A stretch of DNA of 36,724 bases. Source: Alphaproteobacteria bacterium (lineage in GTDB: Bacteria > Pseudomonadota > Alphaproteobacteria > SP197). Under the pieces are notes generated by a model. It had not been told where the DNA came from and ran no database searches. It worked only from the letters and a program-made list of their open reading frames with translations. This document shows, piece after piece, positions 1 through 7,484 of this stretch (position 1 is its first letter; the number at the start of each line of letters is the position of its first letter). The DNA is taken from positions 1 through 36,724 of the forward strand of contig JAJEHK010000094.1 in the NCBI GenBank assembly GCA_022823765.1, read 5' to 3'. The translations under genes and the position numbers were made by a program.

Positions 1-1
1 T

Positions 2-244
2 GCGGCGATCAGGTTCTGGACGTCCATCCGCGCGGAGGCAGGCATCGAGGATGTGCGCCTCCATGACCTGCGTCACACGTACGCCTCTCTTGCCGTCATG
101 CAGGGAGAGAACATCCTCACCGTCGGCCGGCTGCTCGGTCACGCCAACCCCGCCACCACTCTCAGATACACCCACCTCGCCGACGGCGTGGTGGCCGAAG
201 CCGCCAGGGCCATGGGCGCCGTTCTCGGGAGGAACGACGCATGA
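2..244 (+). CDS. Tyrosine recombinase/integrase, C-terminal part (cut by window start)
   Basis: The reading frame is open from the window edge, so only the last 80 residues are visible. They hold the end of a phage-integrase catalytic domain: the HDLRH box (HxxR), then LLGHA with the second catalytic His, then TLRYTH with the nucleophilic Tyr. The family catalyses site-specific strand exchange through a 3'-phosphotyrosine intermediate. The stop codon overlaps the start of the next integrase as ATGA, so the two are translationally coupled. The visible part is clearly related to, but not identical with, the end of the downstream integrase. Its N-terminal arm-binding region lies outside the window, so whether the full gene is intact is unknown. 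Confidence 0.85.
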   Translation, partial: AAIRFWTSIRAEAGIEDVRLHDLRHTYASLAVMQGENILTVGRLLGHANPATTLRYTHLADGVVAEAARAMGAVLGRNDA

Positions 245-1374
245 AATGCAAACTGACCGATGCCCTCATCCGGAACCTCAAGCCGCAACCCCGGGAGTAC
301 ACGCTGCGCGATGCGATCGTTCCCTCGCTCGGGGTTCGGGTCCATCCGTCGGGCGGTCGCGGTTTCGTTCACATCGGCGGCGGAAGGAGGACATCGCTCG
401 GTCCGGCCGCGTTCAAGACAGTCAGGGAGGCCCGAAAGGAGAGCCTCGACAGACTGGCGACCGTCAACCACGACAGGACTCCGGCCCCGCTGTTCAGGGA
501 CTTTGCCGCCGGCCCATGGCGAGACTCCTGGCTCCATCGGTGCAAGCCCGGGACGATCCGATTGCGCAGCCGGGTTCTCGAGAACCGTCTGGCGCCCGCT
601 TTCGGGTCCCGTCCCCTCGACCGGATCACGCCCGTCATGGTGCATCGCTGGTTCGACGACTACAGCAGAACGGCGCCCGGCGGCGCCAATTCCTGTCTGA
701 AGATCCTGCGCCACATCCTCAACCACGCGGTTGCCTGTGGCCACATCGCCTCGAACCCGGCAAGGTCGGTCAGGCCCAACCCCCGCAGAAAACTCACCCG
801 CTTCTTGTCGCGGGAGGAACTTCATCGACTGCATGGCGTACTGGATCGCCATGAGAATCTTGGGAAGATCACGCGAGCACAGCGCATGCAAATTGACGTC
901 ATTCGGCTCCTCATCCTCACCGGATGCCGCAAGAACGAGATTGTCCGCCTGAAGAAGCAGGAGGTAGTCGCCAACAGTCTTCGGCTTCGCGACAGCAAGA
1001 CCGGTCCCCGAACGGTATTCCTCAATGCCCAGGCCCGGGCCATCATCGAGCGCCGCATCCCCGGCGACAGCGCATTTGTCTTCCCGTCGCCCCGTGATCC
1101 CGGCCGACCGCTCCACGACCATCTTGCGCTCTGGTACGTCATCCGCAAGGAGGCAGATATCGTGGATGTCCGCCTTCACGATCTGCGTCACACATATGCC
1201 AGCCATGCCGTGATGCTGGGAACGCCGCTCCCCGTCGTCGCAAGACTCCTCGGTCACTCGCATTCGACCATGACCTTGCGTTACGCCCACACCGGCGACC
1301 GGGAGACCGAAACTGCCGCTGAACGAATTGGTGGATTAATCTCAGAACTACTCGAGATGCCGACAAGCATTTGA
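241..1374 (+). CDS. Tyrosine recombinase/integrase, full length
   Basis: A 377-aa phage-type integrase. Residues 1-60 resemble the DUF4102 arm-type DNA-binding region. A SAM-like core-binding domain follows at about 90-185, and the catalytic domain occupies about 190-370. All visible catalytic residues are present: R230 (TGCRKNE), H313 and R316 (HDLRH), H339 (LLGHS) and nucleophile Y348 (TLRYAH); a Lys in the SKTG turn fits the beta-hairpin lysine. The start is set by the ATGA overlap with the preceding recombinase. Two coupled integrases suggest a multi-recombinase integration module of an island rather than a single phage integrase. The attachment target is not established here; a weak att candidate overlaps the stop codon. 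Confidence 0.93.
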   Translation: MKCKLTDALIRNLKPQPREYTLRDAIVPSLGVRVHPSGGRGFVHIGGGRRTSLGPAAFKTVREARKESLDRLATVNHDRTPAPLFRDFAAGPWRDSWLHRCKPGTIRLRSRVLENRLAPAFGSRPLDRITPVMVHRWFDDYSRTAPGGANSCLKILRHILNHAVACGHIASNPARSVRPNPRRKLTRFLSREELHRLHGVLDRHENLGKITRAQRMQIDVIRLLILTGCRKNEIVRLKKQEVVANSLRLRDSKTGPRTVFLNAQARAIIERRIPGDSAFVFPSPRDPGRPLHDHLALWYVIRKEADIVDVRLHDLRHTYASHAVMLGTPLPVVARLLGHSHSTMTLRYAHTGDRETETAAERIGGLISELLEMPTSI

Positions 1375-1381
1375 CGGCCCA
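1371..1381. repeat. Candidate attachment-site repeat, left copy (speculative)
   Basis: TTGACGGCCCA here, overlapping the integrase stop codon, recurs in the same orientation at 23371-23381, just before the core gene gshA. The two copies would bracket the accessory region. An 11-bp match is expected many times by chance in a window this size, so only the positions make it notable. Confidence 0.2.
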
Positions 1382-1884
1382 CCGCCCGTTAGGAGCAGCA
1401 TTGATCGGACAATGCGCACCTGCACCACGTACCTCCCTGCTTAAACCTGCGGAACCAGCATGCGATCAACAAGGATTAGTGGGTGCACCGGTCGTAGTCC
1501 GCATTCGAGACAATGCCATAGAAAGATAACACATGTGGACGTCAGACCCTTGCCGCCGCCCGACTCCCTGTGAATTTCCGCCACCTTACTTATGGAATCC
1601 CCGGAAGCGATCCGTGGCGAAGCATTGGCAATTCGATCATAAGTCTTTTCATTTTCGCCGGGTGAAGATCTATCTCGTCGTTAACTGGCCTGTTCCGCCG
1701 GACCTAGAGTGGAAGGTGCAACCTTTGGACTTGCTCTGCATACAGGACGGAGCTGGGGGTTGCTTGACGGCGACCCGCCTAATGAGTATAGTAACTCTTG
1801 ATCCAGTCAACTGCGCTGTCGCCAAAATCTTGGCGGGTCAGCAGGCTGTACCACTAAACTGACTAATGAGAGGACAAGGGAACT
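1375..1884. other. Gene-poor, lower-GC stretch after the integrases
   Basis: No convincing gene is seen. An open frame at 1533-1862 (109 codons) has no clear ribosome-binding site and no recognisable domain, and a good promoter for the next gene lies inside it, so I treat it as non-coding. Base composition is visibly less GC-rich than in the flanking integrases and this continues to about 2870, suggesting a separately acquired segment. Confidence 0.5.
1764..1792 (+). promoter_or_regulatory. Sigma-70-like promoter for the small secreted protein gene
   Basis: TTGACG (1764-1769) and TATAGT (1787-1792) are separated by exactly 17 bp. The -10 box lies about 90 bp before the start codon at 1885, and no other gene intervenes. 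This is inferred from consensus match only. Confidence 0.55.
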
Positions 1885-2154
1885 ATGCTTGTACGGTGTG
1901 CGCATATGGTGACCTTAGCCATAAGCATGACATTAGTCACGCCGCAAACGGGCATTGCCGAAGATAACTTCGACAAATGTATGTCAGACAACACTGACTT
2001 GATCAAGTGCTTAGAAGAAAGTGGGACAATAGGCAACTACTTATCTAATGAATCCTTTGTTGGACACTTGGATATATACCAAAATAGCGTGCACTCACGG
2101 GGAGGAATTTGGCTGCCCACCCCGGCGGATCAGTACTTGTCACATACAAAATAG
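1885..2154 (+). CDS. Small putative secreted protein of unknown function
   Basis: An 89-aa protein. It begins with a basic residue and a hydrophobic stretch (about residues 8-20) ending in GIAED, consistent with a Sec signal peptide cleaved near residue 26. The remaining short mature part has two cysteines (FDKCMSD and LIKCLEE) that could form a disulphide. AAGGGA lies 5-6 nt before the ATG, and a promoter-like pair is present upstream. I do not recognise the family. The end overlaps the next frame by 46 nt, so a translationally coupled pair or a frameshifted single gene are both possible. Its AT-richer composition differs from its neighbours. Confidence 0.5.
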   Translation: MLVRCAHMVTLAISMTLVTPQTGIAEDNFDKCMSDNTDLIKCLEESGTIGNYLSNESFVGHLDIYQNSVHSRGGIWLPTPADQYLSHTK

Positions 2155-2660
2155 GAAGAAACGGTGTCTTGACGTGCGCACGAGGAATTTCCGCGGTATC
2201 AATTTGGATCGCCGTATCCTCCATCGGACTGTTGATCGGATGGCTTCTTGGTCGTAGCGGTCCCGACGCTTCGGTGATAGCAACAGTTTTGCCAGCAATA
2301 ATCACAGCCCTGCTGCCTGGGTTTGGCCTAATCATATACCTGCGTCTCAACAAGAATAGAATTTCTAAGGTTCTTCGTTCCTTCAAATCGCAGGGAATCT
2401 ACATCACCCTCGTTTTCCTCAGTGTCACTGTGGTGGTTTTTTCCACATCCATATACGGAGGAGTGCGATTGGGAGGTATGGAAAGAGCAAATATTGTCAA
2501 TCACAACGCGAATGAGGCACTAAGAGCAACGCTTTTGGAGAGAGAATTGCAGCTCTTGGCGTGTACAGCATGGGAGGAAAAAATCAATAATAGCAGAAAG
2601 GGCAAGGGTCTCTTGCCCTTAGGCGTGGACTACTTTTGCGGTTACATGAGAGAGTATTGA
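2109..2660 (+). CDS. Putative small integral membrane protein, unknown function
   Basis: Up to 183 aa. Three hydrophobic segments stand out: about residues 27-48 (SIWIAVSSIGLLIGWLLG), 55-80 (ending GFGLIIYLRL) and 96-118 (ITLVFLSVTVVVF). A hydrophilic tail of about 60 residues follows. The start is uncertain: TTG at 2109 follows a GGAGGA that is too close for a good Shine-Dalgarno site, while TTG at 2169 follows AGGAAG at a more normal distance and removes the hydrophilic N-terminus. It overlaps the secreted-protein gene in another frame. No family was recognised. Small membrane proteins beside integrases are often accessory cargo, but nothing in the sequence shows a role. Confidence 0.5.
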   Translation: MAAHPGGSVLVTYKIGRNGVLTCARGISAVSIWIAVSSIGLLIGWLLGRSGPDASVIATVLPAIITALLPGFGLIIYLRLNKNRISKVLRSFKSQGIYITLVFLSVTVVVFSTSIYGGVRLGGMERANIVNHNANEALRATLLERELQLLACTAWEEKINNSRKGKGLLPLGVDYFCGYMREY

Positions 2661-2874
2661 CATTGGAAATCCGCGAGAGAGAACTTCACAGGAGTTCCAA
2701 ATTTAACTCTTTAATTCCAACTTGTTGTACCGCTGTGACACTTCTGGAGAGTTTGGTGAAAAGTTCCATTAGAGTCGATTGACCGACAGAGGTAAACGTC
2801 CGTGTTTACAACGCGATTGCTTGACTCTCACGTGAAATGCGTCGATCTTGTTCCGGTGTCGCTTTCCGGTTTAG
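2661..2874. other. Intergenic, nothing recognised
   Basis: A lower-GC spacer between a plus-strand gene end and a minus-strand gene end (convergent). No RNA gene or obvious strong terminator hairpin was seen. Confidence 0.4.
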
Positions 2875-3657
2875 CTAGGCGGAGTCTCGGTATCGAGACA
2901 AATCTTCAGGTGTCACATCAGATGCCGGCACAAGCCGGTAGTGTCGTTCTTGAACTACCCTGATTTCGCCGTCGACCATCGTCACTTCGAACATTGCAAT
3001 CAGGTCGCTCCCCGCGAACTGAGTGAGAATGGGCCGGCAAATTAGGTCGGGCAGTCTCTCGTGGCACCAAAGGAGGTCCTGTTCTGATTGCTCGACGGTT
3101 AGCTGGTCGCTACCGCCCTTGGCCTGCACCGGCAGCACGAACTGTCGGCCGGCGCTGTCCACGGCAACGTATATCTCGTCCACCTCGATCTGACCGATAC
3201 CCCTGACAGTTGTCCGAAGGTGGCTTTGTAGCGAGTAAGCTGAAACCCCCAAGAAGATGTCGATGAGGCGATTGTAGCGAATCTTCGCGAGGAGCGCCTG
3301 TTCGTCCGACATCGCGTGCGCAGAGACAATTTCCGGGGTGGCATCAGGGATTTTGATAGTCATCAGCGCGGTGTTCGGGACAATTCGGCTGACGGTAACG
3401 AGTCGAAACTTGTAGGTGCCCTGACCCGTGCCCCGGATAGACCATTGCTTGCCGGCGGGAGCCGTGTCGGCGACGGACTTTTGAAATGTTCTGCGGGACC
3501 GGAAGGTGTAGGTCACGTCGCCGAGATTCTTCGGGACTGGTAGGCCCAACGCTTCGGCGGCGTCAACCAGATCCTGCCTTACGAATGCGACCTCTATGTC
3601 ACCCGGACGATACCGTTCGGCGAAGACCCGCTCGATAATGCGATGGTACGTGCTCAC
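2875..3657 (-). CDS. Putative type II restriction endonuclease (PD-(D/E)XK-like)
   Basis: A 260-aa protein encoded last in a vsr-methyltransferase-this gene operon. The GTG start overlaps the methyltransferase stop as GTGA, so the genes are coupled. The likely catalytic core is at residues 155-182. Acidic residues in IEVDEIYVAVD (E158/D160/E161) are followed 17-20 residues later by VLPVQAK, matching the acidic-then-(D/E/Q)xK layout of PD-(D/E)XK nucleases. I infer that it cuts DNA unmodified by the neighbouring C5-cytosine methyltransferase. I recognise no specific enzyme family, and the recognition sequence cannot be read from the protein. The N-terminal half (1-110) has no recognised domain and may be the DNA-recognition part. 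Confidence 0.6.
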   Translation of the reverse strand: MSTYHRIIERVFAERYRPGDIEVAFVRQDLVDAAEALGLPVPKNLGDVTYTFRSRRTFQKSVADTAPAGKQWSIRGTGQGTYKFRLVTVSRIVPNTALMTIKIPDATPEIVSAHAMSDEQALLAKIRYNRLIDIFLGVSAYSLQSHLRTTVRGIGQIEVDEIYVAVDSAGRQFVLPVQAKGGSDQLTVEQSEQDLLWCHERLPDLICRPILTQFAGSDLIAMFEVTMVDGEIRVVQERHYRLVPASDVTPEDLSRYRDSA

Positions 3658-4937
3658 CCGGTCGCCGCCACTCTGTCTTGTTCGATGTCCCGCTGTTTGC
3701 GTTTGGTAGCGCCGCTCTTGCGGTCCCGTTTGCCGATAGGGACGTCCACGCCCCAGTGGACAGCCGCTTCAGTCATGTCCATTTCCAACAGACGAGGCGA
3801 GCCCAACGGGATAGATGCGCGCGGCGTGACCGGATCGACGCAAAGGACCTCAAGCACCGACGCGGCGACGGCTCTAGCCAACGGTGGCGGCACGGAGTTA
3901 CCGATCTGTCGTGCTCCGTGCCACTTGGTGACGTGAAAGCGAAACCAGTCCGGAAACCCTTGAAGACGAGCCATTTCTCGGACCGTGACACAACGGTCGT
4001 AGCTGTAATGAATCGGCCTGGGGCTGGTGAAGGCACCACGTGCAGCGTCCGTGCCGGCTCGCAGCGTATTGGATACGCCGTCCGCAGCGAGTTTGAAGAG
4101 TCGTGAGATAGGTTCCACGGTGCCTGGCGGGGTCCTGCGGAATCTCCGCCGCGAGATGTCCGTGTGGTCGGTCCGAAGGCTGGCCGTGAGCAGCTGAGCG
4201 TCCCAATCGCGGACGTAACCGAAGTGCCAAGCGTCGTTGCCAAGACATCTCATAGACCGAGCGTATGCGTTCAGTCCGACGAGGTCTCGGTCGATCCGAA
4301 CGGTGTCGGAGGACGTGAGCTCATCGAAATCCTCGGCGTTCGGCAGGTCGCCGAGCGCGTCGCGGCATGAAGGTGGCGGGGCGCTAGGGTCTGGTGTCGG
4401 ATACCTCGGGGTTCGGACGCGTTTGGCGCCGATCAGGAAGAGGCGCTGTCTGTCCTGTGGAACGCCGTAGTCACGCGCATTCAGCACCTGCCACGGGAGT
4501 GTCATCGAATAGCCGGCGCCCTGAAACTCTGCCGTGACCTCGTCGAGCAGTTGGCGGTGTTTGCCGACGGTTAGGCCGCGAACGTTTTCAAGAACGAAGA
4601 CGGACGGGTCAAGCTCTACTACGAGGCGCAAGAAGTGCTTCACGAGCTCGTTGCGGGGGTCGTCGAGCGCCCGCTTGCCAATCATGGAGAAGCCCTGGCA
4701 AGGGGCGCCTCCGACTACCACGTCGACGGGAGCGTGCAGCTGGCTTAGAATCTCCATGCCGCCTATCTTGGTCGCATCGGCGCAGAACGTCTCACACAGG
4801 GGGAAGTTGAAGGCGTGTGTGGCGGCATGGACGGGATCGAGTTCGATCGCTGCGACCACGTCAAACCCGGCCTGCTCGAAGCCGAGTCCTAACCCGCCCA
4901 CGCCGGCGAACACGTCGACGACTGTGGGCCGCGTCAC
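3654..4937 (-). CDS. DNA (cytosine-5-)-methyltransferase of a type II R-M system
   Basis: A 427-aa C5-cytosine methyltransferase transferring methyl from S-adenosylmethionine to a target cytosine. Visible motifs in order are motif I DVFAGVGGLGLGF (8-20), motif IV GAPCQGFS with catalytic C80, motif VI VLENVRG (E117), motif VIII QDRQRLFLIG (161-170), a target-recognition region at about 185-320, and motifs IX/X ending RQIGNSVPPP (343-352). The GTG start is chosen because AAGGAGG precedes it at good spacing and because GTGA overlaps the vsr stop; a longer open frame upstream runs through vsr and is not coding. The stop likewise overlaps the endonuclease start. A basic tail of about 50 residues follows the last motif. 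The cognate nuclease is probably the next gene. Confidence 0.93.
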   Translation of the reverse strand: MTRPTVVDVFAGVGGLGLGFEQAGFDVVAAIELDPVHAATHAFNFPLCETFCADATKIGGMEILSQLHAPVDVVVGGAPCQGFSMIGKRALDDPRNELVKHFLRLVVELDPSVFVLENVRGLTVGKHRQLLDEVTAEFQGAGYSMTLPWQVLNARDYGVPQDRQRLFLIGAKRVRTPRYPTPDPSAPPPSCRDALGDLPNAEDFDELTSSDTVRIDRDLVGLNAYARSMRCLGNDAWHFGYVRDWDAQLLTASLRTDHTDISRRRFRRTPPGTVEPISRLFKLAADGVSNTLRAGTDAARGAFTSPRPIHYSYDRCVTVREMARLQGFPDWFRFHVTKWHGARQIGNSVPPPLARAVAASVLEVLCVDPVTPRASIPLGSPRLLEMDMTEAAVHWGVDVPIGKRDRKSGATKRKQRDIEQDRVAATG

Positions 4938-5350
4938 GACGAATCCTCCTTGAGGAAGCGGACCAATCGTCGTCGAAGAGCCTCGGGATCGCGCGTTTCG
5001 CACTCCCAGACGACGCAGACGTTCCATCCCGCGTCCTTGAGCTCTGCGACGTTCGTTGCGTCCCTTGCCTGGTTCTTCTTGATCTTCTCGCTCCAGTAAT
5101 CGACTCGACTCGTCGGCAATCGACCCTTTCGGCAGTGGTGTCCGTGCCAAAAGCAACCGTGTACAAAGACTATCTTGCGACGGGGCGCAAACACCAAGTC
5201 AGGGCGCCCGGGCAGGTCGCGACGATGAAGAGCGTAGCGATACCCCATGCGGTGCAACAGACGCCGAACCGACATCTCAGGTCCAGTATTCCTCTGACCG
5301 ACCGAGGCCATGATCCTCGACCTAGTCTCCTGTGTGCGATTGTCGACCAC
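4934..5350 (-). CDS. vsr: Very short patch repair (Vsr) mismatch endonuclease
   Basis: A 138-aa Vsr-type nickase. Vsr enzymes nick 5' of the T in T:G mismatches that arise by deamination of 5-methylcytosine, countering the mutagenic cost of a C5 methyltransferase. The N-terminus (MASVGQRNTGPE) and LPGRPDLVF, VFVHGCFWHGHHC and VVWECE motifs are typical. Catalytic or zinc-site residues visible are D51, H64, H69 and D97, at the same numbering I recall for the E. coli enzyme. It lies directly upstream of the methyltransferase with a GTGA overlap, the expected genetic pairing. The GTG start at 5350 gives a normal family length; an internal ATG at residue 14 is an alternative. Confidence 0.95.
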   Translation of the reverse strand: MVDNRTQETRSRIMASVGQRNTGPEMSVRRLLHRMGYRYALHRRDLPGRPDLVFAPRRKIVFVHGCFWHGHHCRKGRLPTSRVDYWSEKIKKNQARDATNVAELKDAGWNVCVVWECETRDPEALRRRLVRFLKEDSS

Positions 5351-5355
5351 CGCTT

Positions 5356-5384
5356 GTTGTACAATCCTACCTTAGTCCTGACAA
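5356..5384 (-). promoter_or_regulatory. Possible promoter for the vsr-methyltransferase-endonuclease operon
   Basis: On the minus strand TTGTCA (5384-5379) and TACAAC (5361-5356) are 17 bp apart. The -10 box ends only 5 nt before the vsr GTG, so the transcript would be nearly leaderless, or translation would begin at the internal ATG. Weak consensus match. Confidence 0.3.
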
Positions 5385-5561
5385 TCCGGGCTGACCTTTG
5401 CTGCCGGGTCGCTCATGCTACCGGCGGCGACCAACCCCCGGCCGCCCGAATCGATCTGCTTGCTTGATGGCGTTACGATACAGCCGACTTTAGTCCAATC
5501 GGCGGCCACCGTGCACGAGAGCGGCGGGCAGGTGGCGGCCATCTGCCGCCACGTATGTAGG

Positions 5562-6125
5562 TCACGCGGAACCACCGTCGCGTTTTGAACGAATGACCGC
5601 TTCGCGTCCGCTAGCACTTTGCCGGATTGCAGCGTTCATCGCGCCTTCGAGTTGAGAAAGCTCGGAATCCCACCATTCTAGCGCCAGTCGATAGACGTCT
5701 CGTGCGTCTTCACCGGCCCCGAACCCTTCCATCACCGGTCGGAAGAGATTCTCGTCGAGTATGAACGCCGTTTCATTGGCAACGCCTCCGTCCTGCATAC
5801 TGACCACGCCAACACCAACCTCCGCCGAATCAACGACGTTTAAGCTATACTCCTTCAGAAGGCGGTTTCGCTCGTTGTCGATGAACTCCCGGAACACGGC
5901 GTGCTCGGCACGTTCGGCATCTTTCCATCTCTTGTAGGCGGCATCGAACTCCTCACGTCGTCGCAGATCCTCTCCGTCGACTTTCCGAAGGACGTGCCCG
6001 ACGGTACGCAACAGCGCCATCGCGCCGATCCAAAGCACTCTCCATCGTTGCTCGTCTCGCTCGTCGTCAAGCATCTCAAGGGCCGATTCGCAATCGCTCA
6101 AGACTCGTCTCGCAGCTTTCGTCAT
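5562..6125 (-). CDS. Conserved-looking hypothetical protein in the R-M cluster
   Basis: A 187-aa soluble, charged protein with no recognised domain. AGGAGA lies 5 nt before the ATG. The N-terminal half is strongly helical, and residues 55-95 (EDLRRREEF..AYKRWKDAERAEHAVFREF) look like an amphipathic helix rich in Arg and Glu. The segment LDENLFRPVMEGFGAGED and an acidic-aromatic LALEWWDSELSQLEGAM follow. It lies between two C5-methyltransferase genes on the same strand, 85 bp after one and about 210 bp before vsr, so it probably belongs to the modification cluster. A controller (C) protein is unlikely because no helix-turn-helix is evident. Function unknown. Confidence 0.65.
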   Translation of the reverse strand: MTKAARRVLSDCESALEMLDDERDEQRWRVLWIGAMALLRTVGHVLRKVDGEDLRRREEFDAAYKRWKDAERAEHAVFREFIDNERNRLLKEYSLNVVDSAEVGVGVVSMQDGGVANETAFILDENLFRPVMEGFGAGEDARDVYRLALEWWDSELSQLEGAMNAAIRQSASGREAVIRSKRDGGSA

Positions 6126-6210
6126 GGTCTCTCCTGAAAGGTCCGTGTCTATATCATTGGTAGCGCTAAGGCCCGGCGCAACTGTTCACGCCGTTGCGTC
6201 AACATCGTCG

Positions 6211-7353
6211 TCACTCGTCCACTCCACCCCGCTGTTTCCGCGGGGCGTCGCGGACCGAGTCTAGGAATCGATCCGGCATACGAAGGCGGCCTTCCACCGC
6301 CCGCCGGACGAAACCGGCCAACGCCCGTTCGGACAATCGCGACCAGGTCGGTTCCCTGAACAGTTCTATCGAAGGAGCAGCCGCGGCGATGGGCCTGTCG
6401 CTTGCCCTGACGCGCATTCGAACGCCGTCGACTTTCCATCCTGCGGACGGCCATCGATCGTCGTCTTCGATGGGGGCCGTTTCGAAGTCCAAGACGTCGC
6501 CGGGTTCCGCAATCCGGCCTGCGACCCAGCGCGCCACAGGGACGGACACTGAATTCCCAACAAGCCGCCATTCCGGGTTCCGTTCTCGAATTTCGGCCGC
6601 CGCTTCTGTCCAGCCGGCGGGGAAGCCTTGCAGTGCCTCGCAGGATCGAAGGCTCGGAGTAAGAACCTCGCCATCAGGAAACAGCACCGCTGGAGCAGAG
6701 GGTATGCCCCTGGTTGAGCCGGCCTTGAGCGGCGGGATGGCGTCTGCCGTCAACCCCACGCCCGACTTCCCTTCGGTCCAATAGAATCCGATCGGACGGC
6801 TGACGTCTGGCAATGGCGTTTCCGGTAAAGGGTGCTCGTCGGCGAAGAGAACGCAACGAGGGTCCAGGTCGCGGCAAGCCACAATGTAAACCCGCCGCCG
6901 GCGTTGCGGGAGGCCGAACCCCATCGTGTCGAGCACCCGGTAGGCCCACCGATAGCCGTGTTCCTCGAAGCGTTCCACTAACCAGGCCATCGCCCTGCCG
7001 CCGTCGAGTTGGAGCATGAAGTACACGTTCTCCAAAACGACTGTCGGAGGGTGAGTCGTCGCGATGAGAGCAAATAGCTTCTCCACCACACCCGACTTCG
7101 TTCCTGAGATCCCCGACTTGTCACCCGCCATACTGAGGTTCTGGCAAGGGAAGCCGGCGGTCACAACCGTCGCATCGGGCGGCAACCCATCGAGCTCGCC
7201 CACGTCGGAACGTATCGTGATGTCAGGAAACTGTGCTTTCAAAACAGCCCGGGCGGCCGGATCGATGTCGACGAGCAAACCGGTGTCGAACCCGACTTGA
7301 GAGAAGCCCAGTTCGAAACCGCCAATGCCCGAAAAGAGGCCCGCAACCTTCAT
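6211..7353 (-). CDS. Second DNA (cytosine-5-)-methyltransferase
   Basis: A 380-aa C5-cytosine methyltransferase distinct from the one at 3654-4937. Motif I is AGLFSGIGGFELGF (4-17), motif IV is AGFPCQNLS with C70, motif VI is VLENV (E108), and motif VIII is LPQRRRRVYIVA. The recognition region includes FYWTEGKSG and LKAGSTRGIPSAP, and motif X is RLVGNSVSVPVA. About 85 residues follow motif X, rich in Arg. The start is set at the ATG right before motif I; a GTG 39 nt upstream is also open, and neither has a strong Shine-Dalgarno site. It diverges from the adenine methyltransferase across about 130 bp. No dedicated nuclease is evident, so it may act alone, share one, or serve as an orphan. Confidence 0.92.
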   Translation of the reverse strand: MKVAGLFSGIGGFELGFSQVGFDTGLLVDIDPAARAVLKAQFPDITIRSDVGELDGLPPDATVVTAGFPCQNLSMAGDKSGISGTKSGVVEKLFALIATTHPPTVVLENVYFMLQLDGGRAMAWLVERFEEHGYRWAYRVLDTMGFGLPQRRRRVYIVACRDLDPRCVLFADEHPLPETPLPDVSRPIGFYWTEGKSGVGLTADAIPPLKAGSTRGIPSAPAVLFPDGEVLTPSLRSCEALQGFPAGWTEAAAEIRERNPEWRLVGNSVSVPVARWVAGRIAEPGDVLDFETAPIEDDDRWPSAGWKVDGVRMRVRASDRPIAAAAPSIELFREPTWSRLSERALAGFVRRAVEGRLRMPDRFLDSVRDAPRKQRGGVDE

Positions 7354-7484
7354 GGCGCCAGACACTACACGACAACACCGGCACGGTCGCACTCCGGTCT
7401 CTGGGCAGTGTGGACTATCCGGGCTTTCGCATCATATCATGGCGCTCAGCAGAAAGTGCCAGACTGAATCGGATTGACCGGTCG

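Noticed and set aside
1533-1862. 109-codon open frame after the integrase
   Set aside because: Weak start signal, no recognisable domain, and a good promoter for the next gene lies inside it.
4938-5156. Longer N-terminus for the first cytosine methyltransferase
   Set aside because: The extension overlaps vsr in another frame. The GTG at 4937 has a strong AAGGAGG and the typical GTGA coupling.
5372-5617. 81-codon minus-strand open frame between vsr and the unknown gene
   Set aside because: It overlaps the supported gene at 5562-6125, has no recognisable domain, and covers a promoter-like region.
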